64,000 nt of DNA from Neoceratodus forsteri (GCA_016271365.2 CM028129.1:847114501-847178500); one strand, 5' to 3'. Positions 45,560 through 58,329 are shown, counted from the stretch's first letter. Numbers and translations: made by a program. Notes: generated by a model not told the origin, from the sequence alone.

Positions 45560-46620
45560 GCCTTTATAAAAACCTCCCTGACCTGCTCACTCCCAGATTT
45601 TTTGCGCTAAATGAAGGCAAATTTTTTTTCCCTCACCTTCAACTACACTTGCTTGCTGAGCCAGCTAGAATTTTAGACCTGGACTGCTTACTGTTAGACC
45701 TGGCACATGTGTTTGTGACCTCATTCAGTCCCTTCCTAATGATTTTCCACTTCTGATCCACATCCATCCGCGGGATAATTCCAGCCAAATACCAACCTAG
45801 GATGCTGCCCATCCTGGCAAAATCTGCCTTCCTTAAATTTAACACTCTTGTGCTGGTCTTAGCTGGCTCCCTTCCTGTGTTTAGGAAGAACCACACTAAG
45901 CGGTGGTTGCTTCCTGCTAGAGTGTCTTGTACTACTGAATCCTGGACTTGGTCACCATTTGTTAACACAATGTCCGGTATGTTCCCATCCATGGTATGCT
46001 CCATTACTCCATGCACTAGGTAGCTGTCTTGGATAGCCTCCAGCAGTACTTGTTGCCTGACGTTTGATGTAATTACCATCTGCCAGTCAAACCCTGGTAG
46101 GTTGAAGCCCCCCACTATAACTGTACTCCCTTTGTCACTGACCTTCCTGATTTATTCACCCAGCCCTCTATCCACTTTGTCTCCTTGTAAGGATGGCCTG
46201 TAAACCACCCCCTATCCTGAGCTACTTAACGCTGGGGCTTTGGATTAACACCCATATGGATTATTACCTCCCCTTTTCCACCTCTTCCCTGGTACACAGT
46301 ATCCCCTCCCAAATATACAATAGCCACCCATTCCACTATTCCTCCCTTCCACTCCCTGCAGTACACCTTGTGTCCCAGTATCATGAGATCCCAGACATGA
46401 TAGTGTGTGGCCCAGGTTTATGAGATGGCAGTAATATCTACCTCCCCCTCTATGATCAATACCTGGAACTCAGCCACCTTGTTTGCCAAGTTCCTAGCAA
46501 TCGAGGATACAATAGTCCACATTGTGTCCTGCTCTCCCAACCCCTCCCCCTACACTTCCATCTTGGTAACTTTCCATCATTCCCTTACCTACCCATCTCA
46601 CCCCCCACAGCATAGAATCC
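45560..46620 (-). mobile_element. CR1-like LINE, endonuclease part
   Basis: Minus strand: SSIARNLANKVAEFQVLIIE then GEVDITAIS (46,520-46,430), with the central part between 46,400 and 46,130 frame-shifted. Then GGFNLPGFDWQMVITSN, LLEAIQDSYLVHGV, NIPDIVLTNGDQVQDSVVQD and TLAGSNHRLVWFFLNTGREP (46,115-45,800), continuing to WKIIRKGLNEVTN. GGFN replaces the usual GDFN, so a catalytic Asp is lost. It belongs to the same subfamily as the + copy at 42-45 kb (shared VTSN, LTNG, LAGS.H, NTGRE). Confidence 0.85.
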
Positions 46621-46639
46621 CCTAGTACAAGTAATCGAT

Positions 46640-46925
46640 CCCCCTCCTTGCACAATTAACAATCTCCATGACCTTCTCAGTGGTGCTGCCTGTCCATGGT
46701 AAATGGGAGACTGGGAACCACTGCACCAATGACTTCAACACTTGGCTGAAGAACTGGTGCAGAGAAACAGGTTTTGATTTCATTTGGAAATGGGGACCCA
46801 CCTGGAGGAATGAGACCTTGTCCTCAGTGAACAGTTTCAATGCTTTATTGGCAAGCATTTAAACAAGCGGGGGGGGGGGGCAGAAGGATGCAGGAGGAAC
46901 CAAACTGCCCACCACCACAGGCTAA
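46640..46925 (+). mobile_element. CR1-like LINE ORF1 (esterase-like) relic
   Basis: The frame 46,668-46,862 reads CTNDFNTWLKNWCRETGFDF then IWKWGPTWRNETLSSVNS. This matches the C-terminal segment of the SGNH/GDSL-like ORF1 of CR1 elements (FN.WL..WCR..G..F...W..). It is followed by a G12 run (46,869-46,880). The same segment is seen at 42,205 in the other + copy. Confidence 0.65.
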
Positions 46926-46929
46926 TGAA

Positions 46930-47035
46930 ATCAACATGGATTTGTTTATTTATTTTGTTTGTTTATTTGAATCTAGGATTAAAAGTACCTTTGAGCCGAC
47001 GCTCCTTTACAAAGGTTCCACATCAGAATAAGTAC
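46930..47035 (-). mobile_element. 3' tail of the 52-55 kb LINE family
   Basis: The minus strand reads gatgtggaacctttgtaaag then gagcgtcggctcaaaggta and ends in caaataaacaaac. The LINE at 52.2-54.9 kb ends with tgacgtggaacctttgtaaa, 'gagccctcggctcaaaggtg' and caaataaataaa. So this is a very short 3' fragment of that family in the opposite orientation. Confidence 0.8.
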
Positions 47036-47580
47036 AATACAACATAGGACAATTCAGAACAGGTTGTGGATAAAACATTGGGTTACAGAGACAGTAGGCT
47101 TAACTTATTTTGTAAATGAAAACATGAATACTGAGAGGATACTAGATAGGGATACAAAGGCAGGAGCAGCCACAGGCATTGTCAGTGGTACTTAGGGAAG
47201 TGCAATGGAGAGGAGGGGGAAGGAGGACATGATGGAGAAGGGGGAGGGGGAAAGGGGTAGATGTGGGAGAAAGTAAGTGCTGAGTAGAGGGGGCAGTGGC
47301 AGCAGAGAAAGGTTGAATGGACAGAACATGTGCTGGAGGCAGAGAGGAGCAGGCAGAGCCTTGAGTTGAAGGGGCCGAGCTTGGGAAGGCAGAAGATGTC
47401 ACTGCTGAGACCATTGAACCAGAGTGGGGCCCTGTAGGTGAAAGCTTGGTGACCATAACATTATGGTATCGCTTGAGTAAATGGAACACATAGGAGGGGG
47501 AATAGCGAAGAACGGGAGGAAGGGGGGTTGAAAACAGGAAGGACAAACAGATGATGCAGAAAGACAGTAGGGGATGATAA
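47036..47580. other. G-rich sequence, probably CR1 5' region
   Basis: Purine-rich (gaggaggggg, gggaggggg). No motif. By position it probably belongs to the CR1 copy whose endonuclease begins at 47.6 kb. Confidence 0.35.
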
Positions 47581-47584
47581 AATA

Positions 47585-48218
47585 ACAAATGGTAGGAAAT
47601 GAAAGGCCATGTATACCAATGCCTGCTGCCTATGGAACAAAATCCCAGACCTGGTGACTTTAATAAAGTAGGCTGACCTGGACTTTATAATTATTACTGA
47701 AACATATTATACTGGAAACCATGACTGGAATGTAGCCATACTAGGCTATACTCTGTTTAGAAAAGACAGTGGGGTAAAAATGGAGTGAGGTGTCTCTTTA
47801 CATCAAGGAGTGTATTAGGGTGACTGAGGTACAGGGACTGCAGGTCAGGAGTGGAGGTACTTTGAGTCACCCTTGAGATGGGCAACGGCACTACTTTCGC
47901 ATGGGCATGATACACAGACTTCCCGCACCGGGGGGGGGGAGGTGGACAGGGATGTAATGGAATCCATCCACACGATGGCAGCTAAAGGGGAGGTGCTGCT
48001 GTCAGGTGATTTAAACATGACAGGTGTGGATTATAGCATCACAGCTGCTGCACCAGCAAGGAGCAGGACTATCTCGGACTCTGTACAAGGGCTAGACATC
48101 AAACAGCTAGTGCAACAGCCCACCAGGGAGGGTGCAAATTTGGACCTGGTACTCACCAATGGGGAAAGAATTGATGAAGTCAGAGTGGGCGAACACCTGG
48201 GATCTAGTGATCATCGAT
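47585..48218 (+). mobile_element. CR1-like LINE, endonuclease part
   Basis: Plus strand: YTNACCLWNKIPDLVTLIK, then ADLDFIIITETYYTGNHDWN, GYTLFRKDSG, SLYIKECIRVTE. After a frameshift near 47,870 come DRDVMESIHTMAAKGEVLLS, GDLNMTGVDYSIT, LVQQPTREGANLDLVLTNGE and VGEHLGSSDHR (to 48,216). It ends abruptly where the 713-bp repeat array begins. The endonuclease residues N, E, GDxN and SDH are mostly kept. Confidence 0.85.
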
Positions 48219-50145
48219 CTTGGTGTACAACAGAACATCACTTACACACATACACTGATAGAAAAACACAGTAAAACAGGAAAAAAAATAGAAATAAAAG
48301 TCACACAACTATTTTCCATCATGGGTACTACTATAAACTCTTTTCGGTATTTACACTTACAGCTGTCCCCCCAACCACCAAAAAAATAAAATGGCATTTT
48401 CTGCTGTGGGCATAAACAATCTCCCACATCAAACACATTCTGTGTTGAAAACTGTCTTTTTTTGTTTTATAAGGATAAACAAACAAAAAAATGGAAAAAA
48501 TTATTAAGTTAAATTGGGCACTGAACTAATATCTAATCATGAGGGTGCAGAAAAGATGGCTTTTTCATTCAAGTTGTCAGGCACAAAGCTGACAAGCATA
48601 TCAAAGCTGTGTAAATTATTGCTGTGCTTGACTTTCAATGTAATATTAGCAAATAAGCAGTACCTGCTACTCAGTTTAACCAGTAAGCCAATATACAGTA
48701 CCTATCAGTAAAAATAAAAAAATGAAATACAATTCTTTCAGTTAAGAAAATTCATAATTACAGCTAGGAATTTTGTACTGAAATGAAATGAACTGAAGTG
48801 CTGCAGAGCAAACACCATGCTGGAAGGGTATCCTCTCCACAAGTACTATTGACGGACAGGGTTTGGTGGGAACAACTAGTACAGACAGAGGGACAGCCAA
48901 TTGGGAAGGGGATGGGGGGTTGGAGGAGAGGGGGTAGAGACAGATCATATTACAGATAACTGTTATCCTCCAGTAATGGATGGCTGCCATATCAGCTAAG
49001 ACCTGGTCACTATGGGTGTTGGAACAGAGATTGTCATTCATATGGTTTATGAAGTCAATGGCTGGATTTTGTATAAGAACATATGTTAAAGCTTCAGCAC
49101 TACATTAATGGGTTCACAGTGTGTCAAAAACAAAACAAAAAAATGTACCACCACCATGCTTCATGTTGATTTTGCTTTTTGGACATCTATATACTTTGGT
49201 ATAAGCTCATCATAGATCTGGAGAAAGATAATATGTGTCAGATAATTTGTTGCACATTCCATCATGGGTTCGACTCTTGGACAGACTTCATACAGAGTCG
49301 ACCTTGGTGTACAACAGAACATCACACACACACACACACACACAGACAAAAAAAGAACAACAACCCAGAAACAAAAGATCACACAACTAGTCTCCATCAT
49401 GGATATTACCATAAACTCTCTATGCAGAATGTAGACTTACAGTTGTAACTGATAAAAAAAAGACATTTTCTAATATGGGCATAAACAATCACCCATATCA
49501 TCAAACCCAGAGTTGAAAACTGTCTTTTTTTGGTTTTATCAGGTAACAACTAAATTGAAAAGATAAATAATGCTAAGTTGGGCACTGAAGTAAGAAAGGA
49601 TGTTTGTTTCAACCAAGTAATCAGGAAGAAATGCTGACACCAGTATCTAAGCTGTGCAAATGATAATAATGCTTGTCATTCAAGGTAATATCAGTGACTA
49701 AGCATTACATGCTGCTCAATTTACACAGTAATCCAATATACATAACAGTTTAATAACATGAAGTGCTAGACAATCAATTACGATGGCTGGATTTAGTGGT
49801 ATTATGTATTTTTAGAGTTCCTGAAGTGCATTACTGAGTTTGCAGAGTGGAAAAGTTGTAAACCACAGCTTCCATGCTTCAGTTGTCCTTGTTTTATGGA
49901 CACAGCTATTTCTCATCAGACACATGGAGAAAGATATCCAGTGCCAAAGAAGTTGTCACGCATTCAGTCATGGGTTCGACTCCCGGGCGGTCTACATACA
50001 TAGCAGACCTTGACAGTCTACAGAACATCACACACTCAAACACAGACAAAATTTGGAAAAAGAAACATAAAACAAGCAAAACACACACACCAACACACAA
50101 GCCACAGGATGTGTGCACAGTATTCCATGAAAACTGTTAGCGACG
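48219..50145. repeat. Tandem array of about 713-bp units with a pol III B-box-like motif
   Basis: cttggtgtacaacagaacat at 48,219, ccttggtgtacaacagaaca at 49,303 and ccttgacagtctacagaaca at 50,008 mark three units. cttctctttttggttttat-type blocks, aagttgggcactgaa, gcatataacaagctgtg-like and cagtaagccaatatac blocks repeat between them at 48,450-48,705 and 49,500-49,745. Units 2 and 3 are 713 bp apart. Unit 1 is about 370 bp longer because of a segment at 48,730-49,060. catgggttcgactc at 49,263 and 49,969 fits the tRNA B box, and CA microsatellites follow it. It could be a tandemly duplicated SINE or satellite. Confidence 0.75.
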
Positions 50146-50790
50146 GGTGCTTTCAAGTTAGTGTGTGTGTGGGGTTACAATTGAGGAAGTAGAAACTAAT
50201 GTTGCACTTTGACTACATCTTTCAGTGTACAGCACAACAGAAAAAAAAATATGAAAAAGGCTTATAAAATTTAAAATCCTAGCACTGATGAAAACAATTT
50301 AACCACATCTGTGGATGTAATCAGAGAGTGAGATACTCATAAAAAGAGTGCATCATCGAGAACATATGGATCCACATACATGTATGAGAATTGTTACATG
50401 TAACACCAGAGCAACAGTTATTTTGCTAAATGTGGAGAGACGTGTGAGTAGAAATGGGTGAAAATAAAGTCAATCAAATAAAGATTGTTACTAGAAAAAA
50501 GTACAGAGCATCTGACTACACTTACCCATGGCTAGATTTCATACCAAAAGATGCTTTTAGTTCATAACACTTCTCAAAGTCATCGTCAGAAAAATGAGCA
50601 CAGCATATAACTGAGTGCTTGGAAACACAGAAATCTGAATGTTTCTCGTTAAAAAATGCCACCCATTTTTATGTTTGCTTGCATGCATTTGCAAGAAACA
50701 TAGTGCCACCATACGAGAATTCATAGGTGTGCCTCCCTACTTCCAATGCCCTGCTGCCTTTTGCAGGTGCGGCCCCACCATGCCAATGAA
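50146..50790. other. Unassigned AT-rich sequence
   Basis: No motif or repeat end recognised. A-rich between 50,236 and 50,270. Confidence 0.4.
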
Positions 50791-50954
50791 TATAAGAGCT
50801 GTCTATGACAGTGTTTGCAAATGCAGTGGTGTACAGTTGAAAGAAAAGCACTGCAGTGTGTAGGCAATTTGCATACTGTGTCAGCAGCATGCAGAGTGCC
50901 TACATGTTGGCACGGCAGTGAAAGAGCTGTCATAGACAGCTCCTCTCTCCCCCA

Positions 50955-51400
50955 CCCCAAACAAGTAACATGCTGGGAGCCCACCCCAGCGTGCTCACAT
51001 GCTCCCCCCCACACACACAGTATGGCTGATGGGAGTGCTCTATCCCCCATCGGCTGCGCTCCCCCAACAGAGTTTTAGGTGCCACGCTGGGAGTGCTCCC
51101 CAGCATGGCAAAAATCTGTAAGGCCGATGGGGGTGTCCACTTCCCTGTTGGCTCCACTACCCCCCCAAACAGCCTTCCAGGTGCCACACTAGGAGCCCAC
51201 CCCAGTGTGGCAAATGTCCGTCTGCTGCCCCCCAACACACTTCCAGGTGCCACGCTGGGGAGCCCACCCCCGTGGCAAACATCCTCTATGGCCGACAGGG
51301 GTGCCCAATCCCCCGTCGGCTCTGCTACCCCCCCAAAAAAAACTTCCAGCTGCCATGCTGGGAGCCCACCCCAGCATGGCAAATGTCCCGCGTCGGCTTC
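50955..51400. repeat. GC-rich tandem repeats in the foldback's left arm
   Basis: ttccaggtgccac(g/a)ctggg, agcccaccccag(c/t)gtgg and 'caatcccccgtcggctctgc' recur at about 51,064, 51,175, 51,240 and 51,345. Unit length is about 70-110 bp. Open frames here on both strands are shadows of the repeat. Confidence 0.8.
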
Positions 51401-52204
51401 CTAAAAGAAAAAAATAACCTAGAAAGAAAAACCATTTCCTAGCTGACTGTCTTGACCCCCTCCGCCACCCGCGCCCACCCTCTGCGCACACTGCCTCCCC
51501 ACACCCCCCTCACCCCATACTTACCTCCGGAGTCTGGTGCGATGATCTTCAGTGGACCGGGAACACGTCTGCACTCTTCAAAGCCAACCGCAAAATGAGG
51601 AAATGCCAGTAAGCTGTATAATGGAATAAATAGGATTTTTCAACTTTAATTCATATCTCAGGCATTTTTGGGAATTTTTTCACCAGATTTTCAACATGGG
51701 GTTTTTGGGACTCCGCCTCATGAATTCTTGCACTGTCATTTTGTTATTCACTTCCAAAAGGTGATTTCACAGTCACTGCGTGAAACCACCTTTTGGGACT
51801 GATGTACAAAATGACAGTGTCACAGTTCATGAGGTAGACTCCCAAAAACCCTATGTTGAAAATTTGGTGAAATCATTCCCAAAAATGTCCTACGCACGCT
51901 CGTAAGTTCATGAATTTTTAATATTTACACTCCAAATTTTTAACATTGCAATTTTACCACACCTCCTTATGAGCAGCACAGCTGTCATTTTTCACATCTC
52001 CTCCAAAATGTGTTTCCGTGCATGTAGCGCACAATGGCGCAGTCAGTGTGTGAAATCAATGTTTGGGACACATTAAGAAAATCACAGTGACACTGTTCAT
52101 GAGCAGAGGTCTTAAAATGGCTAAGTTGAAAATTTAGTGACAAGACTAGTGTCAGCTAGGGAACGTTTTTTCTTTCTAGGTTATTTTTTTCCTTTAACAA
52201 CAAA

Positions 52205-54910
52205 TACACCAAACTCCCCCCCCCAAAAAAAAAAACTATTAACAGGAGAATGCTGATCCCAGGTCATCTTGAGTCACTTAAAACACTCCTTTGTGAACAT
52301 GACTGGTCACCAATTGATATAGCCCCTGATGTAGACACAGCACTTGAATACTTTATCATCTGTTTCAACTCAGCCTCCGATGTCCATACTCCATTCAAGA
52401 AGTGTAAGATCAAGGGTGCCAATATCCCATGGATGACACTAGGCCTCCTTACACAAATGAAATCTCGAGACCAGCTCTGGTATCGTGCTAAGGCTACTGG
52501 CACCCAGACTGATATCCAGGCCTACAAAACAGCAAGGAATGCATGTACCAGAGCAATCCACCATGAGAAGGCTAACTATTACAAGAACGCCTTAGCCAGC
52601 GCCTGGAATGATGGGAGTAAATTCTGCCATAACCTTGCTGAAGTGACTGGAAAGGATCCCAAAACAACATCCACAATGTTGAACATAGATGGTACCATCA
52701 CTCTTGACCATGTAATCATTGCCAACACATTTAACACCACTTTTGCTGACCTTAGTCATGTGCTACCCCTAACTTTTTTGATCCCACCACAGTCAACCCA
52801 GCTCCTGTTAGTTCAGGTTTGCCACCAGGGCACCCTCCTTTCCATTTCAAAGCAATCCTGGAAAGCCTAGCTAAAAAACACATTCTGAAAGTGCTTGGAA
52901 AGTCTAGGGTCAGTGGCGATTCACTGGATATGAAACTTCTCGCCCTCACCATTGACGAAGTCCTGCTCCCACGAACCAAAATCCTCAACCGTTCCCTCAT
53001 GCTGTCCTAGTTCCCCCAAAAGTGGAAACTGGCAGTGGTGACTCCAGTCCATAAAAGTGGTGACAAGACTCTCACGAACAACTACAGGACTATATCCATC
53101 CTCCCTCCTCTATCCAAAGTCTTGGAATGGATAGTGGCCGATCAGCTCACGGAGTACCTTGTAAAATACAGCCTGCAATGTTCCCAGCAGCATGGTTTCC
53201 ACAAAGGGCACAGCACTACCACGACACTCCTCGAATTCACCACACATATTCATCATGCACTTGATCAGGGCCAGTTGGTCGGCGCCTCTTTTATTGACCT
53301 GACTAAGGCATTTGACACTGTCAATCACTCCATTCTCCTCAAACAGTTATCCCTCCTTGGTCTTTCAAGTGAAACTATCCTCTGGTTTCAAAGTTACCTC
53401 AGTAACCGGACCCAACAGGTCAGGATTGGTGAATTCCTCTCGTCATCCCTACCAATCCACTCTGGAGTACCCAAGGTTCTATTCTGGGTTCCTTGTTATT
53501 CAGCATATTCCTGAACAATCTCCCTGCCTCCTGCCATGACAGAATGTTACTATATGCAGATGATGCAGTAATCTTCACTTGCCACACCGACCCCACCTCT
53601 CTTCAGTCTCAACTACAGAAAAGTTTCACAGAAGTGGAAGACTGGTTTTGTTCCCATAAACTCATCCTTAACCACAAAAAAAAAAACTAAAACAATGTTG
53701 TTCCATGGAACCCACAACAAGTACAAGGACCATGAGCTCATAATTATCAACCATGAAGGCATCACTCTTGAGCAGGTGGATATGTTTAAATATCTGGACC
53801 TGACCTTTGACTGCTCCCTCTCGTATACCAAACACATTGACAATATCGCTAAAACTGTGAACTCCCGTATAGGGCTACCATACAAGCATAAACATTGCCT
53901 AACTGCTGAAGCCTTGAACCTCGCTATCCAGAGCTCTGTTATCTCAACTATTGACTACAGGCTTGTTATCTATGGATTCACTACTGATACTGCACTCCGG
54001 TGCATAGCTGTAGCCCTTAATAAGGCATGTAGACTCCTATTTCAGCTGCCTGCCTTTCTCACACGTGTGACATTTACGAGCAGGCTAACTGGCTCCAGCT
54101 ATCCGGCAGGCTAAAGTACCAGACCTGCATCCTAGCTAAGAAGACATCACCAGGCCTTATGCCCCCTGGAGTCCAATCAATATTGACCCCTCAGCGTGTC
54201 TGCTGCCTAACTAGAAGATCGGACAGTCTAACCTTTACAATACCTCGCTGTCGAACCTCTCAAGCTCAGCGTTCTTATCTTGTCAGAGCCTCCACCTGGT
54301 TCAACTTGCTACCTACAGAAATCTCCAACATTGCTACAATTGTTGCTTTTAAGTGTAAACTGCGTCAACACCTCGTGGCTAGTGTCTTCTGTGATTGCTT
54401 CTTATAATCCGCTCCAGGCATACTACCCTCAAGCATCCCTCCTCACTGCCTCAGCTCCTCCTCCTCCTCTCCTACCCCCCCATTACTGGGTATAGGATGA
54501 ATCTGTCTCCTTTTCTTTTTCATCCCCCCCTTTCCTCCTCCCTTGCTGTTTCCTATCTACCACATACCCAATGCAATGCCTTCCCCATTTCTCCCCTCCT
54601 CCCTCTCTCTGTCTCCCATACCAACCCCTCACCACCACTCTTCTTTCTCTTTTCCCACTAACCCACTCCTAACAAAGCTTCACTGAGCCGCCTATGACTT
54701 GTACTGTATAATTAACTCGCAACACAATTCCTTGACAATGCCTTTGGCTGCTATTATTGTAACCGTATTTGTCTTTTTTTTTGTAAGTTCCATTGTAATG
54801 ATCATGTTATGTTTTGTACCTTATTGTCCTTATTGCCTTGACGTGGAACCTTTGTAAAAGAGCCCTCGGCTCAAAGGTGTCATCCGAAATACAAATAAAT
54901 AAAAAAATCA
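52205..54910 (+). mobile_element. Non-LTR retrotransposon (CR1/L2 group) in the foldback arm
   Basis: 5'-truncated. 52,250-52,870 holds the endonuclease-RT linker (NIPWMTLGLLTQMKSRDQLW, TARNACTRAIHHEKANYYK, AEVTGKDPK). RT follows: VTPVHKSGDKTLTNNYRTIS with ILPPLSKVLEWIV (53,035-), QHGFHKGHSTTTTLLEF, ASFIDLTKAFDTVNHSILLK (53,281-), motif C intact as LLYADDAVIF (53,545-). The C-terminus is YLDLTFDCSLSYTKHIDNIA, LDYRLVIYGFT-like sequence, and SYLVRASTWFNLLPTEISN (54,270-). Frameshifts near 52,800, 53,490, 53,690 and 54,115. The 3' end is gtggaacctttgtaaaag then ggctcaaaggtgtc and caaataaataaa (54,842-54,905). Confidence 0.88.
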
Positions 54911-55589
54911 TAAAATAAAGAGTCCATAAAATGACTGTGTCACGAGCGAGCGTTGCGCTGTTTCCACGCACCCTCGTAAGTTCATGAATTTGTAATATTT
55001 TCAGTCCTGATTTTCGCCACTTGCATTTTTCCACACTTCCTTATGAACAGTACAGCTGTAATTTTTCACAACATGGCCGAAATGTGTTTTCACACTTTCT
55101 GTGCAGAAATGCTTGGTCGCTGTGGGAAATCACTGTTTGGGACAGATCAAGAAAATGACAGTGACACTGTTCATGAGCGGAGGTTCCAAAATGCCTGTGT
55201 TGACAATCTGCTGTAAAAAATCCCCAAAGTAATTATATTAAGGGTGTGCATTACACAGTTTCTACGCACGCTCATGACTTCACCATTTTTTTTATTATTT
55301 TCACTGCAGATTTTCAACATTGCCATTTTTTACACCTCCCCATGAACAGTACAGCTGTCATTCTTCATATCCTGTTCGAAATGTGTTTTCGCACCTGTGG
55401 TGCCAAATGCTGTAGTCACTGTGCAAAATCAACTTTCGGCTAACAAACTGAAATTAACACTGTTCATAAGGTGGGGGTCACAAATAATCCATGTTGAAAA
55501 GTTGGAGTGAAAATACCAATGAACACCTAAGGCATTAGGGTTTCTGACCATAATGCTCCACCCTGTTGAGACTAACAAGCATCATGGGT

Positions 55590-55860
55590 GTGACTTGGGA
55601 TTGTCATCTGTAATGCTCATACCATTCCACCCCCACCCACACCCTGCAGCCAGTGAGAGATATCGAGGTGTGCCTTGGACTCTTCGGCCCCAAAGTTCAC
55701 CCCATTCTCCTACACTGCACTCATCTTACCATATTTCCTGAAGGAATGGGGTGAGCATAAGGGCCAAAGATCCCAAGGCACACCCTAACACTTTTCGTGT
55801 CTGCAGGGTAGGGTGTGGTGAAATGGCATGGCCGTTATGCCTGATGACCCAAAGGCACAC
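55590..55860. repeat. Inner hairpin of the foldback left arm
   Basis: gctcataccattccaccccc (55,616) faces ggaatggggtgagcata (55,743), and gaggtgtgccttggactctt (55,664) faces ccaaggcacaccctaac (55,771). It forms an arm-in-arm hairpin inside the larger palindrome. Confidence 0.7.
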
Positions 55861-58329
55861 CCCACTAATGCCAGCAGCAAACATTCGGCATTGACAAATG
55901 CTTGTTTCTTATACTTCTCATCAGTTGGAAAAAAAATGGAGCGAATTCTGATCGGAAGCTGTGTTACTACAGTCGAAAACAACACATCTCTTTAGCATTC
56001 TGAAATTGGTTAGTGACAATAAAAAAATATTTCAAAGAGAAAAAAGGAAACAATGAATCAATGAAAGAATGACATTTATTATTAAGACAACAGTTAATGA
56101 CACAGACTGGAACAAAGAATTGATACGAGGTAGATTAATAGGACACAGTGTATGTAAGAAATCAATGCAAGCTTTAAATAAAAACAAGAAGATCGGTTAC
56201 ATTAATATACAGAAAAAATGCAGGAGGGTAGAAAGCAGGTGTAAAATTAGAACAACTATAGATGTGAACAACAACTAAAATAAAAAAGACGACTATGTGA
56301 CAAGTCTAAGCACAAAGTCTGCTGTTCAGTCAGGACAACTGTTGACCCGCTTCTTCTGTCCTCAGTGCATGCTTCCTGTACATCCCGTGCCACATGGTAA
56401 TCAGCAGCTTCGAGATATGCTTACAAGGGAGAAAGGAAACAATAAAGCAGTTATATTTATTGTAATATTAAAAACAACATATAACAAGCATTTGTCAATG
56501 CCGAATGTTGGCTTGCTGCCATTGGCAGTGCAGGAGTTAGAGAGATGCTTCATAGGAGTGGCAGTCAAGTATTGAACTGATGCCAACCCACCCCACCCTG
56601 CAGAGAGAGACAGGCATTAGGGTGTCCCTTTGGGTGTTTGGTAGTGCAGTGCGGGAAAACATGCTGGGCAGGATGTGAAAAATGACAGCTGCACAGTTCA
56701 TAAGGAGGTGTAAAAAAATGCCAATGTTGAAAATGTGGCATACAAATATACGAAATTTGCTGAGTTACAAGGGTGCGTGGGAAATATGCAATGCACGCTT
56801 GCAACACTGCCACTTTATGGGCGTTTGGCACCAAATTTTCAACATAGGCATTTTAGCACCTCTGCTCATGTACAGTGTCACTGTTATTTCCCCAAAGTGT
56901 CCCAAGAAGTGATTTACTTTGGCGACCATATATTCTGCGGAAGTGTGAAAACATTTTGGGCAGGATATGTGAAATAGCGGCTGTACTGTTCATCAAGAGG
57001 TGGTAAATGGCAATGGTGAAAATCCAGACTGAAAATATCACAAATGCACGACGGTACGAGCGCATGCAATCTGCCAATGCACGCCAGAATACAGTCATTT
57101 TATGGAGTATCAGCACCAAATTTTCAACATATGCATTTTAGGACCTCTGCTCATGAACTGTGTCACTGTCATTTTCATAATCTGGCCCAAACACTGATTT
57201 CCACAGCGACTGCGCTTTATTAGCGCTGAAGTGTGGAAACACATAGGGCAGGGTGTGAAAATGACAGCTGTACTGTTCACAATGAGGTGTGTACAAAATG
57301 CCAATGCTGAAAATCATTAAAATATTGCGAATCATAAAAAATTCTGACCTCTTGATAACAACTGCACAATACACGCTCGTAAAACAAGCATTTGTTGGAT
57401 TTTTTCCACCAAATTTGGAACATAGGCTTTTTGAGAGGCCACCTCATGAACACTGGCACTGTCATGTCATTAATGGGCCCCGAAAGGTGATTTCACACAG
57501 TGACTGCAAAATCATCTTTCAAGGTCGATTAACGCCATGACAGTGATAGAATTCATGAGGAGGGGCCCCAAAAACCCCATTTTGAAAATTTAGTATGGCT
57601 TTGAAGAGTGCAGACGTGTTCCATGTCCACGGAAGATCGTCGCGCCGGACTCCGGAGGTAAGTATGGGGTGGGAGGGTGAGGGAGGCAGGGTGAGCAGTG
57701 GGTGGGTGCGGGTGGGGAGGGGCATTGAGACTATGAGGGATGGTTTTCGCTTTACAGGGTAAAAAGGAAAACCATCGCGGGACAGTTTTCATTTTAGGCA
57801 TTTGGCACACTGGGGTGGGCCCCAGCATGCCACCTGTTTTTTGGGTGGTGTCAGTAGCGATGGGGAGTAATGTTGATGAGGATTGGGCACCGCCATCGGC
57901 AAACAAAGAAAGTGGGGGCACGAGCTGAGGGGATTGGGCAACCCTCGGCATTCAACAATTGGGGGTGATGCAGGACGGGAGTGGGCTCCCCATCGGTGCA
58001 CAAAGCAGTGGGGAGTTACCGACAGAGGTTGGGCACCCCAATGTCGGCAGGCGTGAAGGCGACCACCTGCTCAAACTATGCTCATAATGGCGGTGAGCTA
58101 GGGCAAAGGACCGCTGCATATGACGAGCTTTGCTCGGATTGCAGCGGACCTTTGCTTAGATGTGCTCACCCCATTATGTATGCATGGTGTGGTGCCGGCA
58201 TGCAGGCTGATTGGGGAATGAGGGATGCACCTACTGATGCATGCCCTGCATTTGCCTAACAGCGGCCACGCCTCCCAAACCTGCACTACCGCAAGATGTT
58301 GCTTGCGCAAGCGCGCAAGCCAACATAAA

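Larger units (their letters stand above)
50795..58320. mobile_element. Giant foldback (palindromic) element, split by a LINE
   Basis: Repeated modules lie in one orientation left of about 56.2 kb and in the opposite orientation right of it. Direct: gttcatgag..gg followed by ttgaaaattt(g/a)gtg at about 51,830, 52,095, 55,165 and 55,455. Inverted: caccaaattt(t/g) followed by cctc(t/a).ctcatg at about 56,830, 57,115 and 57,405. Arm pairs confirm the fold: ggcagcaaacattcggcatt (55,872) with aatgccgaatgttggcttgc (56,497), and tgcgatgatcttc..gtgga (51,538) with cacggaagatcgtcgcgcc (57,628). The outer zones are GC-rich tandem repeats on both sides. Without the LINE it would be about 4.7 kb. No ORF with a domain. 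The exact ends are uncertain. Confidence 0.78.

Noticed and set aside
49955..50010. tRNA gene from the gggttcgactcccggg motif
   Set aside because: No cloverleaf could be closed. The A box is weak and the motif recurs as part of the 713-bp repeat.
50930..51491. Open frames in the GC-rich tandem zone
   Set aside because: They overlap in four frames on both strands and follow the repeat period.
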